Positions 25,435 to 37,542 of a DNA stretch of 64,000 nucleotides are shown piece by piece (the stretch's first letter is position 1; every line of letters starts with the position of its first letter). Under the pieces are notes generated by a model. That model ran no database searches. It had not been told where the DNA came from and saw nothing but the letters and a program-made list of their open reading frames with translations. The stretch spans positions 10,576,334 to 10,640,333 of the forward strand of contig NC_040032.1 of NCBI RefSeq assembly GCF_000972845.2, given 5' to 3'. The DNA is from Larimichthys crocea. Taxonomy: Eukaryota > Chordata > Actinopteri > Sciaenidae. Position numbers and translations under genes: made by a program.

Positions 25435-25560
25435 AACATTTCCTGTTGCGCTTGTTTCACATTAAAAGATCTGTCTAGGGGATCACACTGAAACTTCTAT
25501 TGTGAAGCAGCCACAGGAAATTTGTTGGATTTGTCACCAAAGGTTGTCGTGTCAGCGAGC
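25435..25560. repeat. Possible common fish interspersed repeat
   Basis: The line with CATTTCCTGTTGCGCTTGTT, CACTGAAACTTCTATTGTGA and CCACAGGAAATTTGTTGGA recalls an abundant fish repeat in which CTTCCTGT and its complement ACAGGAAGT flank a central block. Here CATTTCCTG and CACAGGAAAT form the outer pair. Identity is by memory of pattern only. Confidence 0.3.
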
Positions 25561-28082
25561 ATCACTTCTGTTTTCTGCCAAAACTTTGTCTCTTCTCTTT
25601 TTTGCCGGATCAGTTTTCAGTTTTTCCAGGGAGGAATGAAGCAACAATGCTCTAGTTAGTTGAAGTGCGCGTGACAGACTCATCGTCAGTTCGTGAGCAG
25701 CAGCACAACTCCAACTATGTCATCTTTTTTGGATGGTTGGATTCTGTTATCACACAGCCTGATCGCGGTGTCTCATGGCATCGCATGCTGCGAGTGGCCC
25801 GGTCTTGTTGTTGACCCGTTGATCTTGAATTTTTTTATTTGTCAGTCTTTCACATTCGAACGTGTTTCTCCTTCACTGAATCGTGGAGGAGATGAGGGTG
25901 TTTCATGTCATGCTGTGAAAATTCAAAACAGTCATGTTCATGGTCAAAGGTACTACAGTTATATATATATTATATTATTTATATGCTAATTGGCCACAGC
26001 ATGCCGATGGGATTTGCTTTTCTGAATGCTATGCACCATTTAAGAAACGTCCTGCTAAGAGCAGCTTTACGAGCACAATGACGCAGACAGATGGAACTAA
26101 AGAATCCCGGGTGAATGAAAGGAAACGTTTTAAAATAGACTTGTGTAGCACACTACTTAGTTCTTACATTATAAATGTGCTTTCTTGTATTTATTTAGAA
26201 ATTGTCTCATGCACAGAAGTTAAATTCAATACAAACAATTATATTTTATACATCCTGCTTTGAGCAAAGTCATGAACAGATTCTGAATCTAAACAACATG
26301 GTGTGAGGAGATTGGGTGTGAAGTATGTGCACCATCGCTGATGCTGGGAATTCAACAATGTCCTTGCACAGGACATTACTACATTATGACATATGCAGAA
26401 ACCAATGTGTTCATTTTGGAGAGAAATGCTCCAGTAGCAAATCCTGGAAACAAACAGATAAAAATATGAAGTTGATATTAAGGCTAGCACAACATACTTG
26501 AAAACTCCTGCACTCACTGAAAAAGCTGGAAAAAAAACTCAAGTATTTCCTCAGTATATAAATAAAATAGGTCATATAAAGGGTTATCTTCCACTCCTGC
26601 TATTTCCCTGGCAGGTGCTGCGGTGGTACTGTAGCATTTAGTTGAACGCATGCCAAGAGAAGCCACAAAAGAGAAAAGGCTGCAGGTGAAGGTGCAACAG
26701 GAGGAATTTCTTTATTATTCATTTTATTAGTCTTCTTCTGTAGTTACTCTGTAAACATGTGAGGAGAAGTTTTGTTTTGAGTCCTCTCTGTGTTCAGCAT
26801 TGTCCTGCTTCATATTCATAATGGTACGCATTGTGACACTGGGAGCTGTTATGACTCTGCTGGCTACCGAGACGCTCCTGTGGAGCTACCAGAGGTTAAA
26901 TGTTCAAGGACAGCTTGTCAGTAGCTACTGTGGAAAGAAGAGCATTACTAATCCATAGGTTTTTTTCCTGTGGAAAACTATTATTCCCAGCTGATACTGC
27001 GGTTCAACCCACTGACCTTCCAGAGTGTTTTCGACCTCTGAAGGGGAAAATGACCCACTTACCTGCAGGGATATTTCTTTATCCAGGTAGATTCAATGTG
27101 ATTTTGTCAAAGTTTGGATAAGTCTCCTGTCAACCCCGACAATGGTGCTTGTTATTGGTGCCGAAAAATAAAAAAGATTCAACAGCAATGTAACTTTCCA
27201 ACAGTTTGCAACATGTCTCTTCCTTTCTACTATGCAGAAATACAGAAATTGTTCACAGCAAGGTCTGCAGGTCACACTGAGTAACCATTTGAAGACTTCA
27301 GAAACAATAAAGAAACACTGCTGTCAGAGTTCCATTGAATTAGGGTGACAGCAAGCATTTCTGCGGAAGACAACTTCAGAGTGGGAGCTCTGGATGGATT
27401 TACTGTTTATTTTCTGTGGGGAACGTGCAGCGGCCCAACACACTTCACACTCCTGAGTCTATTTAGTTGTTTAAATATAAAGAAAGTATAGATTCTGCCA
27501 CATCCAGATATTTGCTACAATAGCAGCACAGTTCAACAGGGATACAGAGAGAAATCAATCACAGGAAGGGAAGAGATACTGACTTTGCTACTGACAGGAG
27601 ACTCAGTAGACCAAAAAGTAGTGCAGATACAATGTCTGGCTGGAAACATGGTTTATCCACAAAATATCAAAAGTCTTCACAGTCTTAATAATCGTTTGAC
27701 TGATTATACCTTTATGGAAGGTATGTAGGTCATAGTTTTGACCAGGTTTTGCCCAACGAAGACACCTTGCTGACAAGCTGGCACATTAGGTCTCAGACAT
27801 TAACAGCAGAGAGCTTTCAAATGGGCTGCACGTGTGAGATCCAATACTTGGAGAGAGGCCAACAATGGATGGCACTGTCAAAACTGTCCTGCCGTCAGCT
27901 GACAGTATACGTTTCTCAAATGCACTTCATGCCAGCATGGTTTATGCTGTAATGACACTCAACTGCGTGAGTGTGGCAAGATAAAGTTGTAGCTGATTAA
28001 AGGATTGTTTCAGTGCTCTGGAGATGGTAGTACTGTTTAGTCGAGAACAATGGTCTGACCAAAAACATCTGAAAACCTTTTG
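25561..28082. other. Non-coding stretch
   Basis: No gene. Contains a TA-rich low-complexity run at 25960-25985. Open frames such as 25693-25989 and 25934-26263 carry no recognisable domain. Confidence 0.45.
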
Positions 28083-28582
28083 AATGGATTGCTGTGGAAA
28101 TTTGTCCAGACATCCATGGTCCTCAGATTATGAATACACTTGACTTTGGTTTTCCACCATGAGGTTGACCTTTTTGACTTTTAGACAAATGTCTCAACAA
28201 CTATTGGATGGGCTGACGTGGAATCTGGTGAAGATATCCATGCTGCCTAGACAATGATAATGATATTGTGATCCTGACTTTTCTCTGGTGTTATTATCAG
28301 GTCAGAATACGTTCAAAACACTTTGGTTTATGAACAACTACCTGCGAACCTAATGACGTTCCCATCAGTCTCAGCTGCTACTTTGTGTTTAGCGCTAATT
28401 AACAAATGTTATTGTGCTACAATACTAAAGAGGATGAACAAGATAAACACGGTAGCTGCTAATCATTACATTGTCATTCTGAGCATGTTAGCATGCTGGA
28501 GTTAACATTGAGCCCAAGGCACCAGCACGGTGCACGAGTACAGCTTCACAGGATCTCTGGGGTGGCTGTAGACTCTTACTCC
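28083..28582 (+). repeat. Abundant fish interspersed repeat, long copy with internal duplication
   Basis: About 500 bp aligns by eye with a repeat I recognise from many percomorph genomes: an AATGGATTGC..TGGAAATTTG block, CATCCATGGTCCTCAGA, CCACCATGAGGTTGACC, a second ACTATTGGATGG..TGACGTGGAA block, then CTTTGGTTTATGA, CCCATCAGTCTCAGCTG, TTTAGCGCTAATTA, GAGCATGTTAGCATGCTG and finally GGCTGTAGACTCTT. The first two blocks are diverged copies of one unit (28083-28170 and 28195-28285). It has no protein-coding capacity and is probably a non-autonomous element. Further pieces of this family are at 40747-40892 and 62706-62772. Confidence 0.75.
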
Positions 28583-31229
28583 TGTGTGTAAATATCAGAG
28601 TCTCACTTAGAGTAACAAAGTCAGAATGGTGATATACTATTTGATACCAGGTAACAAGTAAAGTAAAGTATAATAATTTGTTGTTTTTGATACAGTGCAC
28701 CCGTCAGGGTCAGGCAGTCTTGCCTTTGGATGACGTGAATGTTGATTATTCACACTTTGATTTATTCAGTTCCAAAGACCGAATCCTCAGGCTTCTTCAT
28801 CAGTGCGACTTGTTAAAGCTAATTAACCAATTTAACTGTTAAAATAGGAACCTTTTCACAGTTTCACAGAAATGTGTCTTCTCCGAGCACTGGATGCTGT
28901 TTTTTCACCTCCAGCTTGTAGACTAACACTCTGCTTCAGCATCATCCTACACCCGTATTTCTCTATGCAAAATTGCTTCAAACTATAGCTATTGCATTTG
29001 AACAATACACTGTGCAGGTGGATTTCATAAACTCTGGGTGAAAGGAAAAATACTTTCTAAATTTGATGTGTTTAGCAAAGCCTCAACAGCAACGGCTTGA
29101 GCTAAAATATATGTTCCAAATAAAGTAAACAGACGTGGGACTCTACTCATAGGTGATATGTATTAATCTACTGTGGTGACTATTTATTCAGGGCCCTCTC
29201 CCTCAAATCTAAACTAGCCCGTCCCTCAGCGTGCACTCAGATCCTCTCCTGTTTGCTTCTGTCCACCGAAAAATGTTATTTGTTGGTTAGATTTGAACTT
29301 ATTCTGTTGCACATTCATACTGCATGACGCCTGTCAAGATGTGCAAACACATTTACTCAAATGCATTTGCACTCCAGCGAATACAATTGTCAGTGTTTGC
29401 AGGTGGGTTTACAACCCTAACAGTAAAAGGTCTTTTTGGTCAGGTTAAAAGTAGCAGCAACTGGTGAGCGGAGAAGTCAAATGGCGGTTTTTTGACCAGT
29501 CCAACAGTCGTCAACACCTCCGTGGACCGGAGTTCACACTGGGAATTGGATGTGACGGCTGGAAAGTGGGGCAAAAATGACAAAAACGCAATAGGATACA
29601 CTAACCTAATGCTGTTATGTCTTGAAAACAAGATTTACTGAGCGAAAAATCTAAACTTAAGAGGCATGTTCTCCAAAAGTATATCAACTGTGAGTTCTTG
29701 ATATACAGCAAAATCCCCAGAATGACAATCACATGAATACTGTCAACATCCCGCTCCCTCACCTAACAGATACTCTGCCGTCTACGATTATTTTCCAAAC
29801 CTTGAATCGTTTGTTTGTGTGGCGCACCACTGTCGCATTAATATTTCAGATGACAGACAGACACAAAAAATGGTAAACAGATGTGTACCCAAGAAGTAGC
29901 TGCTTTCTCGGCAGCATTTGATAAAATAATAAAATAAGGACTTTGTACTGAGACAGCTCCCTTCTCGTGGACCTTCAGGTGTAGTTTGACACAAACTCTG
30001 GGTATAGTAAATTGATAAAAAAGTACTTCACATGGCTGGTATAGTACATGATGCCCTCAAAGGTGGTCACAAGAAAGTGAAATGTTTTGTTTTGTTAAGT
30101 GCTGTGTGTTTTTTGAGATATGAGGATTAAATAGAATATTTAATATTTAATCAACAGTATTCAAATTGATGCTTAACAGCAATAGAAAAACCATCACCTG
30201 CCAAAAGAGAGTGTACTCCGTAATGATCATCACGCTACACTGCCCGTAATGTCAGCACCTGTAAAAATTTCCATTCACCATGAATCTCCACCAAGTCCCA
30301 AATTTGCATATCTTTAGCATTCCCTGGAAAACAGTTTAGAAAAATGTCTCTGAAAAGAGAAGGTTACGACACGGCGGGTTCCCGCCCTGCAGAGTCCCTG
30401 GGACAGAACGGGTGACAAAGGCTTCATATTAAAGACAGATTATTGTTTTCTCACCACACAATGCCTAGCCTTCAATCCAATGGACCACACTGGATGAATA
30501 GCATTACTCATACTGTCATTTCCTACTGCCACTGCAGGGTCAGAGGAGACAGCCGGGTGGGAATCCAGTTCTATCACAGTGCTCCATCAAAGTCGAGACG
30601 TGAATCAGAAATAGTGGAAAAATTCTTCCCACAGGACAAGTGTGACAGACATTTTAAGTACAGAATATGTTATGTTACTCACTGCTGAGCCACTGTTGAC
30701 CTTGAGGCTTTATGCACAGCTAATCATGGTTTAGCTATTGCACAGAAATTGGCTTTGACAGCCAGACATGTTTTTTTTTTTTAAATATATATTTCGAAAC
30801 AGTACATAGTTCATATGGAAATTGTCTGCCAACAAGAGAGTTCAACTTAGAAGACATGAAAAATATAGCAGGGTGGAAGAGTTTTTTAGAAAATATAAGA
30901 ATATTATTTAGTATATCCAAGAAATACGTCAACATGATTTCCCATTTCAGTGTACTAATACATTACACCAGTACAGATGCATACATGTAGGTATATGCTG
31001 AACAAGATGTGTAATTAAAAAGTCATTAATCTGTTATTACAGTGTGAACTACTGAGCAATATTTGGGAGGAATATAAAGGTATCTACCAGGTATCCATTC
31101 CAATATGAGCATGAGCATCCTTGAGATGTCAGTCAAGTGTATGACAGATGACACTGTCACCTGTAGAACGATTTTGAAGGGACACAAAGGGTACACAGTC
31201 CAGCTTCATATGCTGTCATGGTGTCAACT
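28583..31229. other. Non-coding stretch
   Basis: No exon or repeat recognised. There is a small perfect inverted repeat GGCGGG-TT-CCCGCC at 30373-30386 inside a locally GC-rich patch, and a T-run at 30771-30782. Confidence 0.45.
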
Positions 31230-31849
31230 TCCACTGTCCATCTCTATATCTCCACTTAATCTATCACCACTCCAATTTATTCAAAAATCCCTGACCAAAA
31301 CGATGCCATCACTCTGTCTCCCTCTCCACACAATCACAACCTCAGAGTCATTTTTTTGACAGCGATCTCTCATTCGAACAGCACATCAACCAAATCACCA
31401 GAGCAACCTTTTTCCACCTAAAAAAAAAAAAAAAATACACAGCTCGCCTCCACCCATCACTTTCCTCTCCGCTGCTCAGACTGTGAACCTTGCTTTCATC
31501 ACATCCAGACATCATTTCATATGGCACATCATCCAAAGTCCTAGATAAACTCCAGAAGTCTGTTTACTCAGGCTCACTCCTGCGACCACATCACCAATGT
31601 CCTCCAGGAACTCCACCAGCTCCCTGTCCCACAACAGATACCATTTAAAATGCTTTACCTGCCTCCTAACCAGGCCCACTGCTGATGCCAGCCTCCTGTC
31701 TCCACCGCTCAGGACCAAGGACCAGACCTGGCGTGACGAAGCCTTCCTTCCTGTCCCCTTCTCTCTAGGACTGTTTTTTCCAAACAAATCTCAAGACTCA
31801 ACCAAGCTGTCTACATTCAAAACTCAACTTTTTAGATTTGATTATTGAT
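31230..31849 (+). mobile_element. L2/Maui-like LINE 3' fragment, inactive
   Basis: In one frame from 31355 the peptide is FDSDLSFEQHINQITRATFF, followed by HL. This matches the L2/Maui-type reverse transcriptase C-terminal region (FDS.LSF..HI..ITR.AFFHLRNI). Further on, in shifted frames, come HITNVLQELHQLPVPQQIPF at about 31588, SLRTKDQ at about 31706 and the terminal TFKTQLFRFDY near 31815-31849. The section normally lying between (A-TSRLDYCN..LL.GLP) is mutated and shortened. A run of 16 A (31420-31435) sits where the HLRNIARL codons should be, breaking the frame. The copy is dead and opposite in orientation to the IgLON gene. Confidence 0.8.
31420..31435. repeat. A16 homopolymer inside the LINE ORF remnant
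   Basis: Sixteen A in a row, starting in the leucine codon that precedes the expected R-N-I-A-R-L codons of the LINE. Looks like slippage expansion of an already A-rich codon stretch. Confidence 0.9.
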
Positions 31850-31962
31850 GTGTGCTCTGTATCTTTAGTACTTTGATGATTTTGAAATCCTATAAATACA
31901 ATGTGTTTAATTATTATTGTGGTTACTGCAATGACTCAGTGACTGCAGTGTTTGCATCCTTT

Positions 31963-32110
31963 AAATCAAATCAGATTTTATTTGTACAGCCCAAAGTCAC
32001 AAAGTACATTTACCTCGGAGGGCTTTACAATCTGTACAGGGAGTGACACCCTCTGTCCTTAGACCTTCAGTTCGACTGAGGAAAAACTTGCCCACAAAAA
32101 AAAAAAAAAC
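31963..32110 (+). repeat. Common fish interspersed repeat ('TTTATTTGTACAGCCCAAAGTCAC' family)
   Basis: Landmarks in order: AGATTTTATTTGTACAGCCC, AAAGTCACAAAGTACATTTA, CTCGGAGGGCTTTACAATCT, GACACCCTCTGTCCTTAGAC, GAGGAAAAACTTGCCC, then an A-run at 32096-32109. I recognise this string as a very abundant percomorph repeat. It lies just 3' of the L2-like fragment. Its transposon class is not clear to me. Confidence 0.75.
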
Positions 32111-33592
32111 ACTTTTTACTGCTCATGACTACACTGTGACAGGATATACAGTAGCCTAACCTTCCTACATCGTGTAACAACAATGGATAGCATTGTGTAA
32201 CAATGCAAATCCCGATAAACCTGAACTAGATCATGCCTCCGAGTTCCCCCGTGAGTACAATGTCGTATACCACATACTGTAAGTAGGCCGACGCTACAAT
32301 ATATACAGTAACATATAGGCTGCTGGCCTACATGTTCCTCACATTACTCTTTTCTTAGTTTGTAAAAACACAAACGTCCCCGGTAGTTATTCCCAGAACT
32401 ATGTAGCTTAGCTTCACTTTGTTATCAACACTGAGATAACGTGAACACCTCGAATAACGATTGGGCGAAAAAGTTCAGAGATTGTTCTAAAATCAATGTG
32501 CAAAGTAAATTAAAGTGATAAAACTCTTCAACTCTTTCTCCCCTGTGCACATTTACATGCAGGAAGATGACACTGAACAGCAGGCCGGGACATAAAACGG
32601 TGCCGTTATTGCTGCTAGACTGCCCCGTTAATACAGTGGGTAGAACTTCCATATCCTTATGCACAGCAGTGCCTGAAGCTGTATTACGCCACAGATAAGC
32701 TGTGTTTGGGTGAGAGTAACAGCAGCGCAGTCTGAAAAACACAAGAATGCACCAGCTTTAAAATCTTTTAGAAGAATTTTTCATTACGGTCTGATCTCTC
32801 AACTTTCTGACTGCAGCAGCAGCATTATACAATATGCTGCACAGCAAGACGTTCTACAACACTTAATGGACATATTTATAATATTTTTTTTGTTTTTTAT
32901 GTGGCTAAAATATGTTTTCCTGCTGACCCCATCCACTGCAGCACAGTGTTGGGCACACTGACTGCCATCTATTCTGGATCATGCATTAGTACAACCCCAC
33001 AACAAAATATGCAAAACTATCCCTTGAGTGATACGGCAGGACTTATAATTAAGTGTTTTCATATTCAGTATAGTGTGTAATTTTCTATCCTTTGGTTACA
33101 CAGGGTCATACGTGGGCCTTGAGGTCATAGACAGTGACAGCATCAAATCCTATCAGAGAAGACTCTCTCTCTCTTTGCTATACGAGGCTGCTGTTTGGAT
33201 TTCAGGTGTCAGCCTATCTCGACGTCCAAGAAACTGAATGTTGACTCCTTAGACATAATAGATACCGTCGACGTTCCATTAGCATGAACAGAGAACAGTG
33301 TCTCCAGACTAGAATGTGCCGAAGGTGAACACTAACATGGATAAATGCATTCCCTTTGACTGTATGGGTTTAAAGTCTGACCACCAGCATGAGTTGGGCA
33401 GAATGTGAGGCGGACTCATATGCATACCTGATTGGATGTGAGGATGTCTCTGATTGCTTGATTTGCTCAAGCTTCAAGAAATATTACAGCATAAGACATT
33501 ACTTTCTTCCCTCCTCACCTGGTGCCATAGATTTCAGCAAGTAGTATAAATGTCATAAACAAAATATTGACATGTTGTGTGTGGTCTGGAAA
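32111..33592. other. Non-coding stretch
   Basis: No gene or repeat recognised. The minus-strand frame of 105 codons at 32425-32742 has no domain. Ordinary AT-rich DNA. Confidence 0.45.
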
Positions 33593-33722
33593 CCATCCAT
33601 CCATGATCTGTAACCTCTTATCCTCATTGGGTCACGGTGGATGTGGCTGGAGCCTATCCCAGCTGACTTTGGGGTAAGAGGCCGGATACACTCGGGGCAA
33701 GTCGCCAGCTCATCGCAGGTCG
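33593..33722 (+). repeat. Fish interspersed repeat, first part ('CCATCCATCCAT...CCTATCCCAGCTGACTTTGGG')
   Basis: CCATCCATCCATGATCTGTA, then CCTCTTATCCTCATTGGGTC, GGAGCCTATCCCAGCTGACT, GGCCGGATACACTCGGGGCA and GTCGCCAGCTCATCGCAG. This is a clear copy of a repeat very common in ray-finned fish; the copy stops where the family normally continues. The second part of the same family is seen at 53877-54074 and both ends at 37441-37542. Confidence 0.8.
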
Positions 33723-36700
33723 GTCTGAAAACCCTTGAAATTATTCACATTTATACAGTATTACATTCTGTATAATATTCAAACTCTTTGAATAGATTTT
33801 GTAGGAAGAGGGTGTCACAGGTAGCTAATACTAAACTGCTGCACAGCACACACAGAGCTCATTTATCTTCCTTCCCCTTCCTGGAAAACTTTGCTTGATT
33901 AAACTCCTCACCGGACTCACCAGGACAGTGACATATGGTGAAAACACTTTAAGTGCTAATGCTCTATGAAAACAAGGCATCCAATAATACAACAAATGAT
34001 TACCATAAATTATTCATAATTATTCGCTCAGTATTCATCTATTCAAGGTCATGGGTACTGCTGGTATGTGCACCGAATGTATGCCACTGCCTTGTCACAA
34101 TTAATCATAAGAAACAGATAACTGGTGGGCAGCCTTGAAGCCCGTGTCAAGAATTCTTCATCATTACAATGGTGGGTGTAAGCAGAGACAGCTTTAAGTG
34201 CATAGTGGCAGTTTGATTATGCCAACACATGAAATCATTACACCATTAGTGTTGTTTCTTCTGAACAGCTTGAAGCAACAAGAAAAGAAAGAAAGAAACT
34301 AATCTGGTTTATAAGTGATGCCAGTTAGAAATAAACACTCACTGAGTCAGGGTCTTAGACTAACAAGGACTTTCTATCAGTGTCTCCAGACTCAAATGGA
34401 ATATGAGCCTATTCATGAGAAACTAGCTCAGGACGGGGAATGGTGTCCATTTAAAGTGGGAGTGAATGATCTGCTGTAACCAGCTGTGAGTGAACAGGAA
34501 CAGGAAGATCCGCTAAAGTCACCCGACGATGAGGCATGAGATCTGAAATGGGAGGCGGCATTCACGCGCATTCATAAAATCATAAAGCACTTTTGTCGAG
34601 ATGTTTAATATTAACAGCATGTTAACAGTCTTGTCATCACAGCGCTGATGGGAAAAGAGAACGTCTCATCCGAGTGCCAAATTGTAATGTGAAAACATAA
34701 TAACCAGATGTCATATGCCGACAGACGGAATCACATGGCTGTTTATGCGTTTTGATACAAACAGAAAACGGAAACAAGCTGTAAAGGTCATTCATACAGT
34801 TTAACTCGCTAATTATATGTTTCATATCAAAATGACAGCAGCTGGATTTTGTAAATACTATTCCATTTTGCCAACTTCAAAACATTGTTTTACAACGAAA
34901 ATAATATCAGTAAACATTTGTTTTAATGATGTGCCAGTTCTAATGAATTCATGATACATTTGCTGAAAATAAACAATAATCTAATACAATGAAATAATCA
35001 GATGACATTAAAACAGAAGGAGTGGAGTTTGAGTCAAAAATACTAAATCACTGCAAACACTTTTTTGGCCACAATTGTAAATATTTGGTTACAAGAAACA
35101 AACAAAGACAAACCTTTACCATTACCACAGACATAAAATGATGTATATCTGCATGTTATGATATGTCAAGCAGCTGTACATGCAGATAAAGGCATACTAA
35201 CATATAAAATAAGTTTGTTTACAAGTTAGGGTGGTACAGAATTAAAGATAAATTGACTAACACGAGTCGTCTTTTCCTAATGACCATTAGGAGCAAACTG
35301 ACTAATATGTTGGACTTTGATAATTTCACATGAAGCAAAGCCAGGAAAACCTGAGCACGGTGAGATGTGTTTCCTTTCATTCATCAGCTGCCGTCAGGTG
35401 CTTGCGGGGCTTTATTTTAGACTTATCTCTTGTTTGTAGTTGAGGATGGTGTATGTTGTTAATGTGCTGTTAGCCTTAATTGAATGTGCGGCTGTAAATT
35501 CTGCGCTGTTGAGATACAGGTGGATTTATTGTGCTGTTGGCTTTGAGTGTTTGTGCGCTATAAATCCTGTACCTGTTCTGCGAAGCAAGGTGGAGAGCGG
35601 GCAGGGGGTGATACCCAGTCTGATCCTGTTCCTAATATTTACAGCAATCCCTCCCATAAAAATAACTCCAATATCCCTGCTAACAGCCAGTCAAATACCA
35701 GTCAGTAGAAAATGATAGATAATATATATGTATTTGAAACCATGTAATAACTATTGTTATATAAGAGTGCAAAAATAAGCCACACTGCTGGAGATCCATG
35801 TCTCATAATTCAAACAAAGGTTATGGCTCCAATCATTACAGCTCCAGTTTTAAACAGTCAAAGACCAGCTGCCGGAGACGTGAGTGTAACCGCGTTCTCC
35901 ATTAACCTCTTTTAACATTATTACAGTGATAATTAACATGTCATGTAATGTTTCTTTTTTTAAGTTTCTTGAGGAAATGTTTTACTGTCAAACTGGACCG
36001 CCAGCTAGTTTTTAATGCCACCTTTCTTCAGAAAGAATAACAGCCTTTTTTTTTTTATTATTAATTATTAATGCTGCTGAACTGTTTGATTCTTTTCTTT
36101 TGAGCTGCAAAACACAGCACTGTATAGACTGGAAGTATGAATCGGCATAAATGACACATGCTTTGCTCACTTTGCACACTCTTTGTCGTCTGACATATTG
36201 TATGTAAGGCACGTTCAAGGTCACACGGTGATCTAAAACCATACTGGTAGTGTTTCTCATACTTCTGTTTCTTTCTGTCTATACGATGTCATGTTGGCGC
36301 AGACAGACTGAGTAAGAAGCAAAACTCTTTTTTGGTCCATGGCACCATTTTTTACACATAAATCCAGAACTAATTACTAATAACAATAAACAGAGTTAGT
36401 CGATATATTCTGTTAAAAAAGAAAGGTGGGTTAAAGCAAAATAAACTATGAATTCTGTTTCAATAAATCCTGGAGAATATAGTATCATTTAATAATGTCG
36501 GTGCACTCCACAAATCATTGATGTGCCAGAACTTCCTTGAATTATTAAAAAAGTTAAAACATCAAACAAAGATAATTATCTTCCCAGCAAAACTGGATCT
36601 ATATTTTATCGGAGAGGACGTAATGGAAACATTTATATTCACCAAAAGAAACAAAACAAAAGGGTCTAAAAACGACTTCACACCCTGTCCACAGGTTAAA

Positions 36701-37440
36701 TTCATTAACAACAGATGCTGTATGAATGTAGCCACCCGTGTATATGCATATGTTTAATGTCTGTTAAAGACTGAGGATGATGAAAACCGTACAGCATGTC
36801 TCAGATCTGTGCACAGGCTTCTGGCGGTGTTTAAAGGCCACTGCTTCGCGTCTATAAATCACTCTACGGTTCAGGGCCAAAATACAGCTCTGACTTGCAC
36901 TCACACTAATACAAACACACACACACACACAACAGAAACCTCTCAGATCAGCTGGGAGAAGTCTGCTAACTGTTCGAGACTTAAAACAAAACAGGGTGAA
37001 GCAAGGTTTACTTTTATGTTGCATGTACGGGGTAGCAAAGACGATCTCCCAGAGGATCTGAGACTGCCTCCTTCTAAATGAATTCCATGTTCTTTCTCTG
37101 CGTGCTATTCAAATTTAAGATTACTTCAAACTGAACTTTGCACTTTTCTTCATTTTTTTGTATTCAGTTCTATATCTTTTATCTTCTTATCTTTATTTCT
37201 TAATAATAAATGAAATGCATGGGTGCTCTGTGTATTTATTTTCCAGTTGGCTGCATTGAAGTAGTGGTGGCCTTAACTTTATTCAAACAGTCTGGTGTCC
37301 TGCTTAATGTTGTCATGTCATGGCAAATAGAAATATATGTTTTATGTTCCCATTTCCTTTTGTGCCAGCCTGTACATGTGTACTACTTTCTATAATACAT
37401 GTAGGCACATGCTTATTTAACCTTGATATGTTTGATATGA
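33723..37440. other. Non-coding stretch
   Basis: Contains a GAAA-rich microsatellite at about 34281-34297, a diverged tandem duplication at 35458-35577, a T-run at 36045-36057 and a CA microsatellite at 36915-36931. No exon recognised. Confidence 0.45.
36915..36931. repeat. (CA)8 microsatellite
   Basis: Eight uninterrupted AC/CA units, flanked by CA-rich imperfect sequence. Confidence 0.9.
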
Positions 37441-37542
37441 GGGCAGCATGCTGGGATGGTGGTTGTACTGTACAACGGTTCAACTCCATTCCCCATGACC
37501 CTGATGAAGAAAAAGCAGTGATGGAAAGTGGATGGATGAATG
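37441..37542 (-). repeat. Internally deleted copy of the CCATCCATCCAT fish repeat
   Basis: Plus strand begins GGGCAGCATGCTGGGATGGT and GGTTCAACTCC, the reverse of the family's 3' end, then jumps to CCATGACCCTGATGAAGAAA and ends GTGGATGGATGAATG, the reverse of its 5' end. Both termini are present in about 100 bp, so the middle has been lost. Orientation is opposite to the copies at 33593 and 53877. Confidence 0.65.

Noticed and set aside
36900..36935. CRISPR-like or telomere-like repeat
   Set aside because: Plain CA microsatellite; no spacer structure.
37441..37500. tRNA-like GGTTCAACTCC box
   Set aside because: Belongs to the reversed fish repeat; no cloverleaf or A box upstream.
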